DNA from: an uncultured Oscillospiraceae bacterium
GTDB taxonomy: Bacteria; Bacillota; Clostridia; Oscillospirales; Oscillospiraceae
DNA: 5,067 bases
Assembly (NCBI GenBank): GCA_934630985.1
Contig: CAKTXO010000122.1
Location: 1-5,067 of the forward strand
Direction: 5' to 3'
Within the stretch, counting starts at the first letter, position 1. The number at the start of each line of letters is the position of its first letter. The translations under genes were made by a program, and so were the position numbers. Positions 1 to 5,067 of the stretch are shown in pieces. The notes below the pieces were generated by a model. The model made no database searches, was not told the DNA's origin, and saw only the letters and a program-made list of their open reading frames with translations.

Positions 1-5
1 CAGAT

Positions 6-11
6 GGGAGG
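6..11 (+). promoter_or_regulatory. livJ ribosome binding site
   Basis: GGGAGG lies eight bases before the ATG at 20 and supports that start, which also gives a complete lipoprotein signal peptide. No promoter can be assigned because only 19 bases precede the gene. Confidence 0.9.
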
Positions 12-19
12 AAAAGAAT

Positions 20-1201
20 ATGAAAAAAATCCTAGCAGTCCTTTTGACCGTATGTATGCTTCTGTCCCTGACCGCCTGCGGCGGCTCCGGCAGCGGTTCC
101 GCCTCCGGCGAGAAGGTCATCAAGATCGGCGTCTTTGAGCCCTCCTCCGGCGACTCCGCCTCCGGCGGCAAGAAGGAGATTCTGGGTATGCAGTACGCCA
201 ACAGCCAGACCCCCGAGGTCACTCTGGGCGGCGAGACTTACAAGGTCGAGCTGGTCTACGGCGACAACGGCTCCTCCACCGACAAGGCTCCTTCCGCTGC
301 CTCTTCTCTGGTCAGCGCGGGTGTCAGCGTGGTGCTTGGCTCCTACGGTTCCGGCGTTTCCATTGCCGGCGGCCCCAAGTTTGAAGAGGCCGGCATTCCC
401 GCCATCGGCGTGACCTGCACCAACCCCAACGTCACCGCCGGCAACAGCTACTACTTCCGTATCTGCTTCCTGGATAACTTCCAGGCCGAGGTTCTGGCAA
501 GCTTCGCCATGGATAAGTTCAGCGCCAAGACTGCCTACTGCCTGGGCGAAACCGGCAACGAATATGACCAGGGTCTGATCGCCTTCTTCAAGCAGGTCTT
601 TGAGGCCGCCGGCGGCAAGGTCATCACCGACTCCTTCCCCACCGGCAACTCCGACTTCGGCTCCTACCTGAACAAGGCCAAGAGCGAAGGCGCTGACGTG
701 ATCTTCACCCCCGTGTCCATTGCCTATGCCGTGCAGATCGTCAAGCAGGCCGCTTCTCTGGGCATCACCGCTCCCTTCCTGGGCTCCGACACCCTGGACG
801 ACAACATGGTTCTGGAAGCCATCAAGGGCACCGACCTGAAGCTGTACGTCTCCACCTTCTATCAGGAGGGCGGCTCCGCCGAGTTTGATGAGGGCATCAA
901 GGCCTACATCAACGGCAGCAGCGAGGCTCTGGCTGCCAACGGCGGCAACGACACCATCTCCGCCGTCACCGCCATGGGCTACGACGCCTACTATGTGGCG
1001 CTGGAGGCCATGAAGAAGGCCGACTCCGGCGACAAGGCCGCCATCATGAAGGCTCTGCCTGAGGTCACCTACACCGGCGTTTCCGGCTCCATCGCCTTCG
1101 ACGAGGTGGGCGACGCCGTCCGTGACACCGCCTACATCAAGACCGCCAACACCGCCGACGGCACCTGGGCTCTGGAGACTGTCCAGACCGCCAGCAAGTA
1201 A
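20..1201 (+). CDS. livJ: Branched-chain amino acid ABC transporter, substrate-binding lipoprotein (LivJ type)
   Basis: Extracytoplasmic binding protein of 393 residues that captures the substrate and passes it to the LivH-LivM permease. The N-terminus is a lipoprotein signal peptide: KK at 2-3, a hydrophobic core, and the lipobox LTAC with the lipidated cysteine at residue 20, followed by a Gly/Ser-rich linker (21-30). The rest (about 33-385) looks like the type I periplasmic binding fold of the Leu/Ile/Val family. It opens with IKIGVFEPSSG, and the segments GSYGSGVS (107-114) and TCTNPNVT (132-139) sit where the Ser and Ala-Ala-Thr ligand contacts of E. coli LivJ lie (aligned from memory). 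The start is set by GGGAGG eight bases upstream. It has only two arginines, both CGT, whereas the downstream genes mostly use CGG/CGC, which suggests high expression. Family membership is secure; the ligand is inferred from operon context, and members of this family can also bind amides, urea or other amino acids. (The confidence value was missing from the original answer and was supplied when the form was mended.). Confidence 0.9.
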   Translation: MKKILAVLLTVCMLLSLTACGGSGSGSASGEKVIKIGVFEPSSGDSASGGKKEILGMQYANSQTPEVTLGGETYKVELVYGDNGSSTDKAPSAASSLVSAGVSVVLGSYGSGVSIAGGPKFEEAGIPAIGVTCTNPNVTAGNSYYFRICFLDNFQAEVLASFAMDKFSAKTAYCLGETGNEYDQGLIAFFKQVFEAAGGKVITDSFPTGNSDFGSYLNKAKSEGADVIFTPVSIAYAVQIVKQAASLGITAPFLGSDTLDDNMVLEAIKGTDLKLYVSTFYQEGGSAEFDEGIKAYINGSSEALAANGGNDTISAVTAMGYDAYYVALEAMKKADSGDKAAIMKALPEVTYTGVSGSIAFDEVGDAVRDTAYIKTANTADGTWALETVQTASK

Positions 1202-1214
1202 GCGTTTCCCTTCT

Positions 1215-1272
1215 CCTTACACTTCCTACGGCGGGGGTTTCTACCCCCGCCTAAGGTCGTATTTTCCTGTTT
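1215..1272 (+). terminator. Terminator-like stem-loop after livJ, probably leaky (attenuator)
   Basis: A perfect 9-bp GC-rich stem pairs 1230-1238 (GGCGGGGGT) with 1243-1251 (ACCCCCGCC) around a TTCT loop. It can be extended at the base by CCTTA (1215-1219) pairing with TAAGG (1252-1256), leaving a 10-base bulge on the left side. The following stretch 1257-1272 is T-rich (10 of 16) but interrupted, with only one run of four T. This looks like a weak intrinsic terminator that would let part of the transcription read through into livH, giving more livJ than livHMGF transcript. The structure is seen directly; the role is inferred. Confidence 0.6.
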
Positions 1273-1319
1273 CCGGAGGAAAGCCGTCCAACACCTGCAC
1301 GGCCTTCCTCCGGGAGCAG
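1267..1319 (+). promoter_or_regulatory. Long imperfect stem-loop in the livJ-livH spacer
   Basis: Bases 1267-1287 pair with 1299-1319 over 21 positions: 18 Watson-Crick pairs, two G-T wobbles (1270/1316 and 1272/1314) and one A-C mismatch (1282/1304), closing an 11-base loop (1288-1298). No T-run follows, so it is not a standard terminator. It sits directly after the terminator-like hairpin and 26 bases before the livH ribosome binding site. A plausible role is blocking 3'-exonucleases to stabilise a livJ transcript, or serving as an RNase cleavage site that separates livJ from livHMGF mRNA. The pairing is certain; the role is inferred. Confidence 0.6.
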
Positions 1320-1345
1320 TCGCCAGTCAAAAATGTAGAAGAACT

Positions 1346-1350
1346 GGAGG
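1346..1350 (+). promoter_or_regulatory. livH ribosome binding site
   Basis: GGAGG with seven bases to the ATG at 1358 sets the livH start. ACTGG (1343-1347), which overlaps its first two bases, could pair with CCAGT at 1323-1327, but that 5-bp stem with a 15-base loop is weak. Confidence 0.85.
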
Positions 1351-1357
1351 TTTCCCC

Positions 1358-2263
1358 ATGGATCAACTGCTATCCACGGAATATATTGTATCCATTCTGC
1401 TCAGCGGCATTTCCCTGGGCGGCCAGCTGGCACTGATTGCCATCGGCTATACCATGGTTTACGGCATCCTGCGCCTGATTAACTTCGCCCACGGCGATGT
1501 ATTTATGGTGGCCGGTCTGCTGGGCATTTATATTTCCGCCGCCCTGCCGATGTACATCGCAATTCCCGTCGTAATTGTGCTGACCATCGGGCTGGGCTTT
1601 TTCATTGAGCGGGCCGCCTACAAGCCCCTGCGCAGCGCGCCCAGAATGTCCGTTATGATCTCCGCCATCGGCGTCAGCTATCTGCTGGAAAACACCGCCA
1701 CCTACGTCACCGGCGGTCAGCCCATGACCTATCCCACCATCGAGCTGCTCAGCCGGACGGTGAATATCCTCGGCACTTCCACCAAGCTTGTGGTCATCCT
1801 GACCCCCATTCTGGTGCTGGTGCTCATCGTGGCTCTGACCACCCTCATCAACCACACCAAAATCGGCATGGCCATGCGGGCGGTTTCCAAGGACTTTGAG
1901 ACTGCCCGGCTCATGGGCATCAAGATCAACAGCGTCATTTCCATGACCTTCGTCATCGGCTCCGCTCTGGCGGTAGTGGGCTCCATTCTGTACTTCACCA
2001 CCTACCCTGCCATTACCCCCACCGCCGGTGCCATGCCGGGATTGAAATCCTTCGTGGCCGCGGTGTTCGGCGGCATCGGCTCCATTCCCGGAGCCGTCAT
2101 CGGCGCCTTCCTCATCGGCATCTGCGAGACCATCATCAAGGGTCTGCCCTCCAGCTGGAATGTGTCCGTGTTCTCCGATGCCTTCACCTTCGCGCTGCTG
2201 ATCGTCATTCTCACCTGCAAGCCCACGGGTCTGTTCGGCGAGAAGGCCACCGACAAGGTTTAA
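1358..2263 (+). CDS. livH: Branched-chain amino acid ABC transporter, permease LivH
   Basis: One of the two integral membrane subunits that form the translocation channel with LivM. At 301 residues it is close to E. coli LivH (about 308). It shows the family signature GYTMVYGILRLINFAHGD at residues 30-47. The cytoplasmic coupling-loop region follows a long polar stretch, GMAMRAVSKDFETARLMGI (170-188), which contacts the ATPases, and the C-terminal half carries the conserved FGGIGSIPGAVIGA (237-250). Around eight hydrophobic membrane segments are visible, for example near 10-37, 66-84, 143-164, 193-214, 231-260 and 272-287. The gene is separated from livJ by a structured 156-base spacer, and its stop codon is part of the livM ribosome binding site, so livH and livM are tightly linked. 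No truncation or frameshift is seen. The alternative would be another member of the same permease family, such as a urea-type UrtB, but no urea-related gene is adjacent. Confidence 0.95.
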   Translation: MDQLLSTEYIVSILLSGISLGGQLALIAIGYTMVYGILRLINFAHGDVFMVAGLLGIYISAALPMYIAIPVVIVLTIGLGFFIERAAYKPLRSAPRMSVMISAIGVSYLLENTATYVTGGQPMTYPTIELLSRTVNILGTSTKLVVILTPILVLVLIVALTTLINHTKIGMAMRAVSKDFETARLMGIKINSVISMTFVIGSALAVVGSILYFTTYPAITPTAGAMPGLKSFVAAVFGGIGSIPGAVIGAFLIGICETIIKGLPSSWNVSVFSDAFTFALLIVILTCKPTGLFGEKATDKV

Positions 2264-2268
2264 GGAGG
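2262..2268 (+). promoter_or_regulatory. livM ribosome binding site overlapping the livH stop
   Basis: AAGGAGG begins within the TAA stop of livH (2261-2263) and lies eight bases before the livM ATG at 2277. The arrangement puts a terminating LivH ribosome on the livM start region and suggests coupled, near-equal synthesis of the two permeases. Confidence 0.9.
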
Positions 2269-2276
2269 GAGAAGTT

Positions 2277-3500
2277 ATGAACAAATCCAATCACGCAAAG
2301 GACTTCCGGGCGGTGCTGTGCGTTACCGCCCTGCTGGCTCTGATTATCGTTCTGGAGAACATCAGCGCCTGGATTCCCGGAATGCCCGCGGTTTTCTCCC
2401 CCACCAGCCAGCTGTTCACCGTGCTGAAAAAAGGCGCGGTTTACTCCCTGGTGGCCGTGTCCATGAACCTGTTGAACGGCTTTACCGGCCTGTTCTCTCT
2501 GGGTCAGGCGGGCTTCATGCTGCTGGGCGCTTACACCTACGCCATTCTCACCGTTCCCATGGCCGCCAAGGAGCAGGTCTACTACCTGTACGGCGGCAGC
2601 GCGGTGAAATTCTCCCTGGTTGACCTGTTCCAGGGCATCTTCGGTGCCGCCGGTGCCGGCGGAGCCGTTGCGCTGATTCTCGCCGTGCTGGTGGGCATCC
2701 TTTGCGCCGGTCTGGTGGCCGCCCTGTTCGCCGCCGCCATCGGCACCCCGGTGCTGCGGCTGAAGAGCGACTACCTGGCCATCGCCACCCTGGGCTTCGC
2801 GGAAATCCTGAGAGCTCTGTTCCAGTGGCAGACCCTTGGCCCCATTACCAACGGCGCCAACATGCTCAAGAGCTTCCCCACCTTCGCCGACTTCAATATT
2901 AAAAACGCCTCCGGAGAAGTGGTGCTCCGGCTGAGCACCTTCGTGCCCTTCCTGCTGGCGATTTTGTCGATTGCCGTTATCGTGCTGCTGATTCACTCCT
3001 CCTACGGTCGGGCCTTCAAGGCCATCCGGGACGACGAGGTGGCCGCCGAGGCCATGGGCATCAGCCTGTTCAAGCACAAGATGCTCTCCTTCGTCATTTC
3101 CAGCTTCTTCGCCGGAGTCGGCGGCGCCCTGTTTGCCATGTACGTCGCCAACGCCCAGGCCAAGGTCTTCACCTCCACCATGACCTATGAGATTCTGCTC
3201 ATCGTGGTCATCGGCGGCATCGGCTCCGTGTCCGGCTCCATCATCGGCTCGTTCCTGTATGTGGCCTGCTCCGAGTGGTGGCTCCGGTTCCTGGACGCGG
3301 AGACCTACATCGGCTCCTTCAAGGTGCCTCTGCTTCGCAGCGGCTTCCGGATGGTGGTCTTCTCTGTGGTCATCATGATCATCGTCCTGTTCTTCTCCCA
3401 GGGCATTATGGGCGATAAGGAGCTGACCTTCGAGGGCATCGGCGGCTGGCTGAAAAAGCACAAGAAAACCAAGCCGGTTCCGGCGGAAAAGGAGGGCTGA
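2277..3500 (+). CDS. livM: Branched-chain amino acid ABC transporter, permease LivM
   Basis: Second membrane subunit of the importer, 407 residues against about 425 for E. coli LivM. The family pattern NLLNGFTGLFSLGQAGFM spans residues 64-81, RLKSDYLAIATLGFAEILR spans 161-179, and the ATPase-contacting loop GRAFKAIRDDEVAAEAMGI spans 244-262. It is followed by the conserved IGGIGSVSGSIIGS near the C-terminal third. Hydrophobic segments appear near 12-30, 46-66, 71-93, 129-155, 221-239, 269-291, 304-330 and 352-374. A variable polar segment lies at about 97-128, and the protein ends in a basic, probably cytoplasmic tail (KKHKKTKPVPAEKEG). The start is fixed by a strong AAGGAGG eight bases upstream. 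The gene begins 13 bases after livH, and its last codons contain the livG ribosome binding site. It appears intact. Confidence 0.95.
   Translation: MNKSNHAKDFRAVLCVTALLALIIVLENISAWIPGMPAVFSPTSQLFTVLKKGAVYSLVAVSMNLLNGFTGLFSLGQAGFMLLGAYTYAILTVPMAAKEQVYYLYGGSAVKFSLVDLFQGIFGAAGAGGAVALILAVLVGILCAGLVAALFAAAIGTPVLRLKSDYLAIATLGFAEILRALFQWQTLGPITNGANMLKSFPTFADFNIKNASGEVVLRLSTFVPFLLAILSIAVIVLLIHSSYGRAFKAIRDDEVAAEAMGISLFKHKMLSFVISSFFAGVGGALFAMYVANAQAKVFTSTMTYEILLIVVIGGIGSVSGSIIGSFLYVACSEWWLRFLDAETYIGSFKVPLLRSGFRMVVFSVVIMIIVLFFSQGIMGDKELTFEGIGGWLKKHKKTKPVPAEKEG
3490..3495 (+). promoter_or_regulatory. livG ribosome binding site inside the end of livM
   Basis: AGGAGG lies within the last LivM codons, eight bases before the ATG at 3504. 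It favours that start over the in-frame ATG at 3516, which has no comparable site at a suitable distance. Confidence 0.85.
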
Positions 3501-3503
3501 GCC

Positions 3504-4355
3504 ATGGAAGAGAAAATGGTTCTCCGGATGGAAAACATCACCATGCAGTTCGGCGGCGTGGTGGCCGTAAACAATCTTTCCCTGGACGTGCCCCAGGGGC
3601 AGATCGTAGCCCTCATCGGCCCCAACGGCGCAGGCAAAACCACCGCCTTCAACTGCGTCACCGGCGTCTATCAGCCCACCAACGGCCGGGTGGAATTCAT
3701 GGGTCAGACCATGATTTGCAGCCATCCCACAGGCAAAATGAAGAAAACCTACCTTGGCTCCGACAAGGATAAATTCGCCTCCGAGAAAATCGTGAATCCC
3801 ACCCCCGATCATGTGGTACAGCTGGGCATCGCCCGAACCTTCCAGAACATCCGGCTGTGGAAGAGCATGACGGTCTTTGAAAACGTGCTGGTTGCCAAGC
3901 ACATGCGGGCAAAGCAGAACGTATTTTCCGCCATTTTCCGACTGAACGCCAAGGAAGAAGCCCGGATGCGCGCCGAGACCATGGAGCTTCTGAAGGAGCA
4001 GGGTCTGGAGCAGTACAAGGACGAAATCGCCACCAGCCTGCCCTACGGCCTTCAGCGTCGGCTGGAAATTGCCCGGGCTCTGGCCACGGAGCCGAAGCTG
4101 CTGCTGCTGGATGAGCCTGCCGCGGGCATGAACCCCCAGGAGACCCAGGAGCTGGCGGACTACATTCGGGAAATCCGGGATAAGCACAACCTGACGGTGC
4201 TGCTCATTGAGCACCACATGGATCTGGTCATGAAGATTTCCGACTATATTTATGTCATTGACTTCGGCAGCGAGATCGCCCGGGGCGTGCCCAAGGACGT
4301 GCAGCACAACAAGCGGGTCATCGAGGCCTATTTGGGGGTATCGGAAGATGAGTAA
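3504..4355 (+). CDS. livG: Branched-chain amino acid ABC transporter, ATP-binding protein LivG
   Basis: Cytoplasmic ATPase subunit that pairs with LivF to power LivH-LivM. Motifs in order: aromatic A-loop F16, Walker A GPNGAGKTT (39-47), Q-loop with Q114 in RTFQNIRLW, family-type signature LPYGLQRR (179-186) in place of LSGGQ, Walker B LLLLDEP (199-205) with catalytic E204, D-loop AAGMN (206-210), and switch histidine H237 in IEHHMD. The end AYLGVSEDE matches the LivG C-terminal pattern. At 283 residues it is longer than E. coli LivG (255). The excess lies between Walker A and the Q-loop, roughly residues 70-99, a lysine-rich stretch including KMKKTYLGSDKDK. The signature motif and the RTFQNIRL segment separate it from LivF. 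It starts three bases after livM and overlaps livF by eight bases. No defect is seen in catalytic motifs. Confidence 0.96.
   Translation: MEEKMVLRMENITMQFGGVVAVNNLSLDVPQGQIVALIGPNGAGKTTAFNCVTGVYQPTNGRVEFMGQTMICSHPTGKMKKTYLGSDKDKFASEKIVNPTPDHVVQLGIARTFQNIRLWKSMTVFENVLVAKHMRAKQNVFSAIFRLNAKEEARMRAETMELLKEQGLEQYKDEIATSLPYGLQRRLEIARALATEPKLLLLDEPAAGMNPQETQELADYIREIRDKHNLTVLLIEHHMDLVMKISDYIYVIDFGSEIARGVPKDVQHNKRVIEAYLGVSEDE
3577..3607 (+). repeat. Exact 31-base direct repeat, copy 1 (in livG)
   Basis: This stretch is identical to 4415-4445 in livF. Both copies are read in the same frame and encode SLDVPQGQIV just before Walker A. It reflects shared ancestry of the two ATPases, possibly refreshed by gene conversion. 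Confidence 0.85.
4334..4355 (+). promoter_or_regulatory. livG-livF overlap with weak ribosome binding site
   Basis: The livF ATG (4348-4350) lies inside livG, whose TAA stop is 4353-4355. Upstream there is only GGGGG (4334-4338), nine bases from the ATG, and GGAAG (4343-4347) directly next to it. Both are poorer than the AGGAGG-type sites of the other genes. Initiation of livF therefore probably depends on ribosomes finishing livG, which would keep the two ATPases at equal levels. The role is inferred from layout. Confidence 0.6.
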
Positions 4356-5055
4356 TATTCTGGAAATCCGGGACTTACAGGTTCATTACGGCGGCATTGA
4401 AGCCGTCAAGGGCATTTCCCTGGACGTGCCCCAGGGGCAGATCGTCACCCTGATCGGCGCCAACGGCGCGGGCAAAAGCTCCACACTGCGGGCAATCGCC
4501 GGTCTTGTCAAGCCCAGTGCGGGCACCATCACCTTCCAGGGGGAGGACATCACCGGCAAGGATTCCAACCTGATCGTCTCCCGGGGCATCACCCTGGTGC
4601 CTGAGGGACGGCGGATTTTCCCGGACATGACGGTGCTGGAAAACCTGAAAATCGGCGCGTATCTGCGCAAGGACGACCTGACCGAGGACCTGAACTGGGT
4701 TTACGACCTGTTCCCCCGGCTGAAGGAGCGCTCCTGGCAGGCCGGTGGCACTCTGTCCGGCGGCGAGCAGCAGATGCTGGCCGTAGGGCGGGCGCTGATG
4801 AGCCGCCCCAAGGTCATTATGATGGATGAGCCTTCTCTGGGCCTTGCCCCCATCATCGTCCGGGGCATTTTCGACATCATCAAGGAGATCAACAAGCAGG
4901 GCGTGACGGTGCTGCTCATCGAGCAGAACGCCAACATGGCTCTGAAAACCGCTGACCTGGGCTATGTGATGGAAACCGGCCGGATTACCCTGACGGGCAC
5001 CGGCGGGGAGCTTCTGACCAACGAGGCCGTCAAAGCCGCTTACTTAGGAACCTGA
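4348..5055 (+). CDS. livF: Branched-chain amino acid ABC transporter, ATP-binding protein LivF
   Basis: Second ATPase subunit, 235 residues, the usual LivF length (E. coli 237). Motifs in order: A-loop Y14, Walker A GANGAGKS (37-44), VPEGRRIFPDMTVLENL (84-100) with E86 where most ABC ATPases have the Q-loop glutamine, signature LSGGEQQM (136-143), Walker B MMDEP (158-162) with catalytic E161, D-loop SLGLAP (163-168), and IEQNANMAL (191-199) with Q193 in place of the switch histidine. The E and Q substitutions and the ending AAYLGT are typical of LivF. The frame stays open upstream to an ATG at 4252, but those 32 extra residues are an out-of-frame reading of livG with no ABC homology, so ATG 4348 is chosen. 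It overlaps the livG stop (ATGAGTAA, 4348-4355), implying translational coupling. Confidence 0.95.
   Translation: MSNILEIRDLQVHYGGIEAVKGISLDVPQGQIVTLIGANGAGKSSTLRAIAGLVKPSAGTITFQGEDITGKDSNLIVSRGITLVPEGRRIFPDMTVLENLKIGAYLRKDDLTEDLNWVYDLFPRLKERSWQAGGTLSGGEQQMLAVGRALMSRPKVIMMDEPSLGLAPIIVRGIFDIIKEINKQGVTVLLIEQNANMALKTADLGYVMETGRITLTGTGGELLTNEAVKAAYLGT
4415..4445 (+). repeat. Exact 31-base direct repeat, copy 2 (in livF)
   Basis: Identical to 3577-3607 in livG, in the same orientation and reading frame, 838 bases downstream. See copy 1 for interpretation. Confidence 0.85.
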
Positions 5056-5060
5056 GTTCC
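5047..5060 (+). other. Small inverted repeat at the livF stop, possible start of a terminator
   Basis: GGAAC (5047-5051) and GTTCC (5056-5060) can form a 5-bp stem with the loop CTGA, which contains most of the livF stop. The stem is short and the window ends seven bases later without a T-run, so it cannot be called a terminator. TTCCGGAA (5057-5064) is an overlapping palindrome. Confidence 0.2.
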
Positions 5061-5067
5061 GGAAAAA

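Noticed and set aside
1202..1357. Riboswitch or T-box in the livJ-livH spacer
   Set aside because: The spacer is mostly two simple stem-loops. I see no T-box motif or other known aptamer pattern, and such leaders would be expected ahead of livJ, outside this window.
1122..1436. Plus-strand open frame of 104 codons bridging livJ, the spacer and livH
   Set aside because: It overlaps both real genes out of frame, starts with a Pro/Thr-rich shadow of livJ, runs through the strong hairpins and has no homology that I recognise.
1370..2290. Minus-strand open frame of 306 codons opposite livH
   Set aside because: It mirrors livH almost exactly, has a low-complexity G/H/D/Q-rich translation, and lacks a recognisable family. 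livH has clear permease motifs on the plus strand.
2211..4307. Minus-strand open frame of 698 codons across livM and livG
   Set aside because: It is a shadow of two genes that happen to share a reading frame (2277 and 3504 are in phase) in GC-rich sequence with few antisense stops. The translation is rich in H, G, Q and D with no recognisable domain.
4252..4347. Upstream extension of livF by 32 residues
   Set aside because: The extra residues are an out-of-frame reading of livG. The LivF family begins right at MSNILEIRDL, and the extended protein would exceed the normal LivF length.
1..5067. Mobile element, CRISPR array, defence or other novel system
   Set aside because: There is no transposase, integrase, repeat-spacer pattern or toxin-antitoxin pair. 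Every gene is assigned to one standard transporter operon.

Overview
The window is one compact plus-strand operon that encodes a complete branched-chain amino acid type (LIV/HAAT family) ABC importer in the canonical order livJ-livH-livM-livG-livF. The dense GC-rich coding with C/G-ending codons, the Gram-positive style lipoprotein signal peptide on the binding protein, and the strong AGGAGG-type ribosome binding sites suggest a GC-rich member of the Clostridia, possibly an Oscillospiraceae-like gut bacterium. The taxon is inferred from style only; no rRNA or marker gene is present.

Layout: bases 1-19 hold only the livJ ribosome binding site, so the promoter lies upstream of the window. livJ (20-1201) encodes the lipid-anchored substrate-binding protein. 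A 156-base gap (1202-1357) follows and holds two strong stem-loops plus the livH ribosome binding site. livH (1358-2263) and livM (2277-3500) encode the two membrane permeases. livG (3504-4355) and livF (4348-5055) encode the two ATPases. From livH onward the genes are 13 bases apart, 3 bases apart, then overlap by 8 bases, so they are almost certainly co-transcribed and translationally coupled. The last 12 bases are non-coding; a small inverted repeat at the end of livF may be the start of a terminator that is cut off.

How it works: LivJ captures the amino acid outside the membrane and delivers it to the LivH-LivM channel, and LivG-LivF hydrolyse ATP to drive import. The stem-loops after livJ, and the more strongly biased codons of livJ, fit a common arrangement in which the binding protein is made in excess of the membrane and ATPase subunits.

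Novelty: I see no undescribed system here. The points worth a second look are the structured livJ-livH spacer, a lysine-rich extra segment in LivG, an exact 31-base repeat shared by livG and livF, and predicted asymmetry of the two ATP sites. The long minus-strand open frames are compositional shadows.
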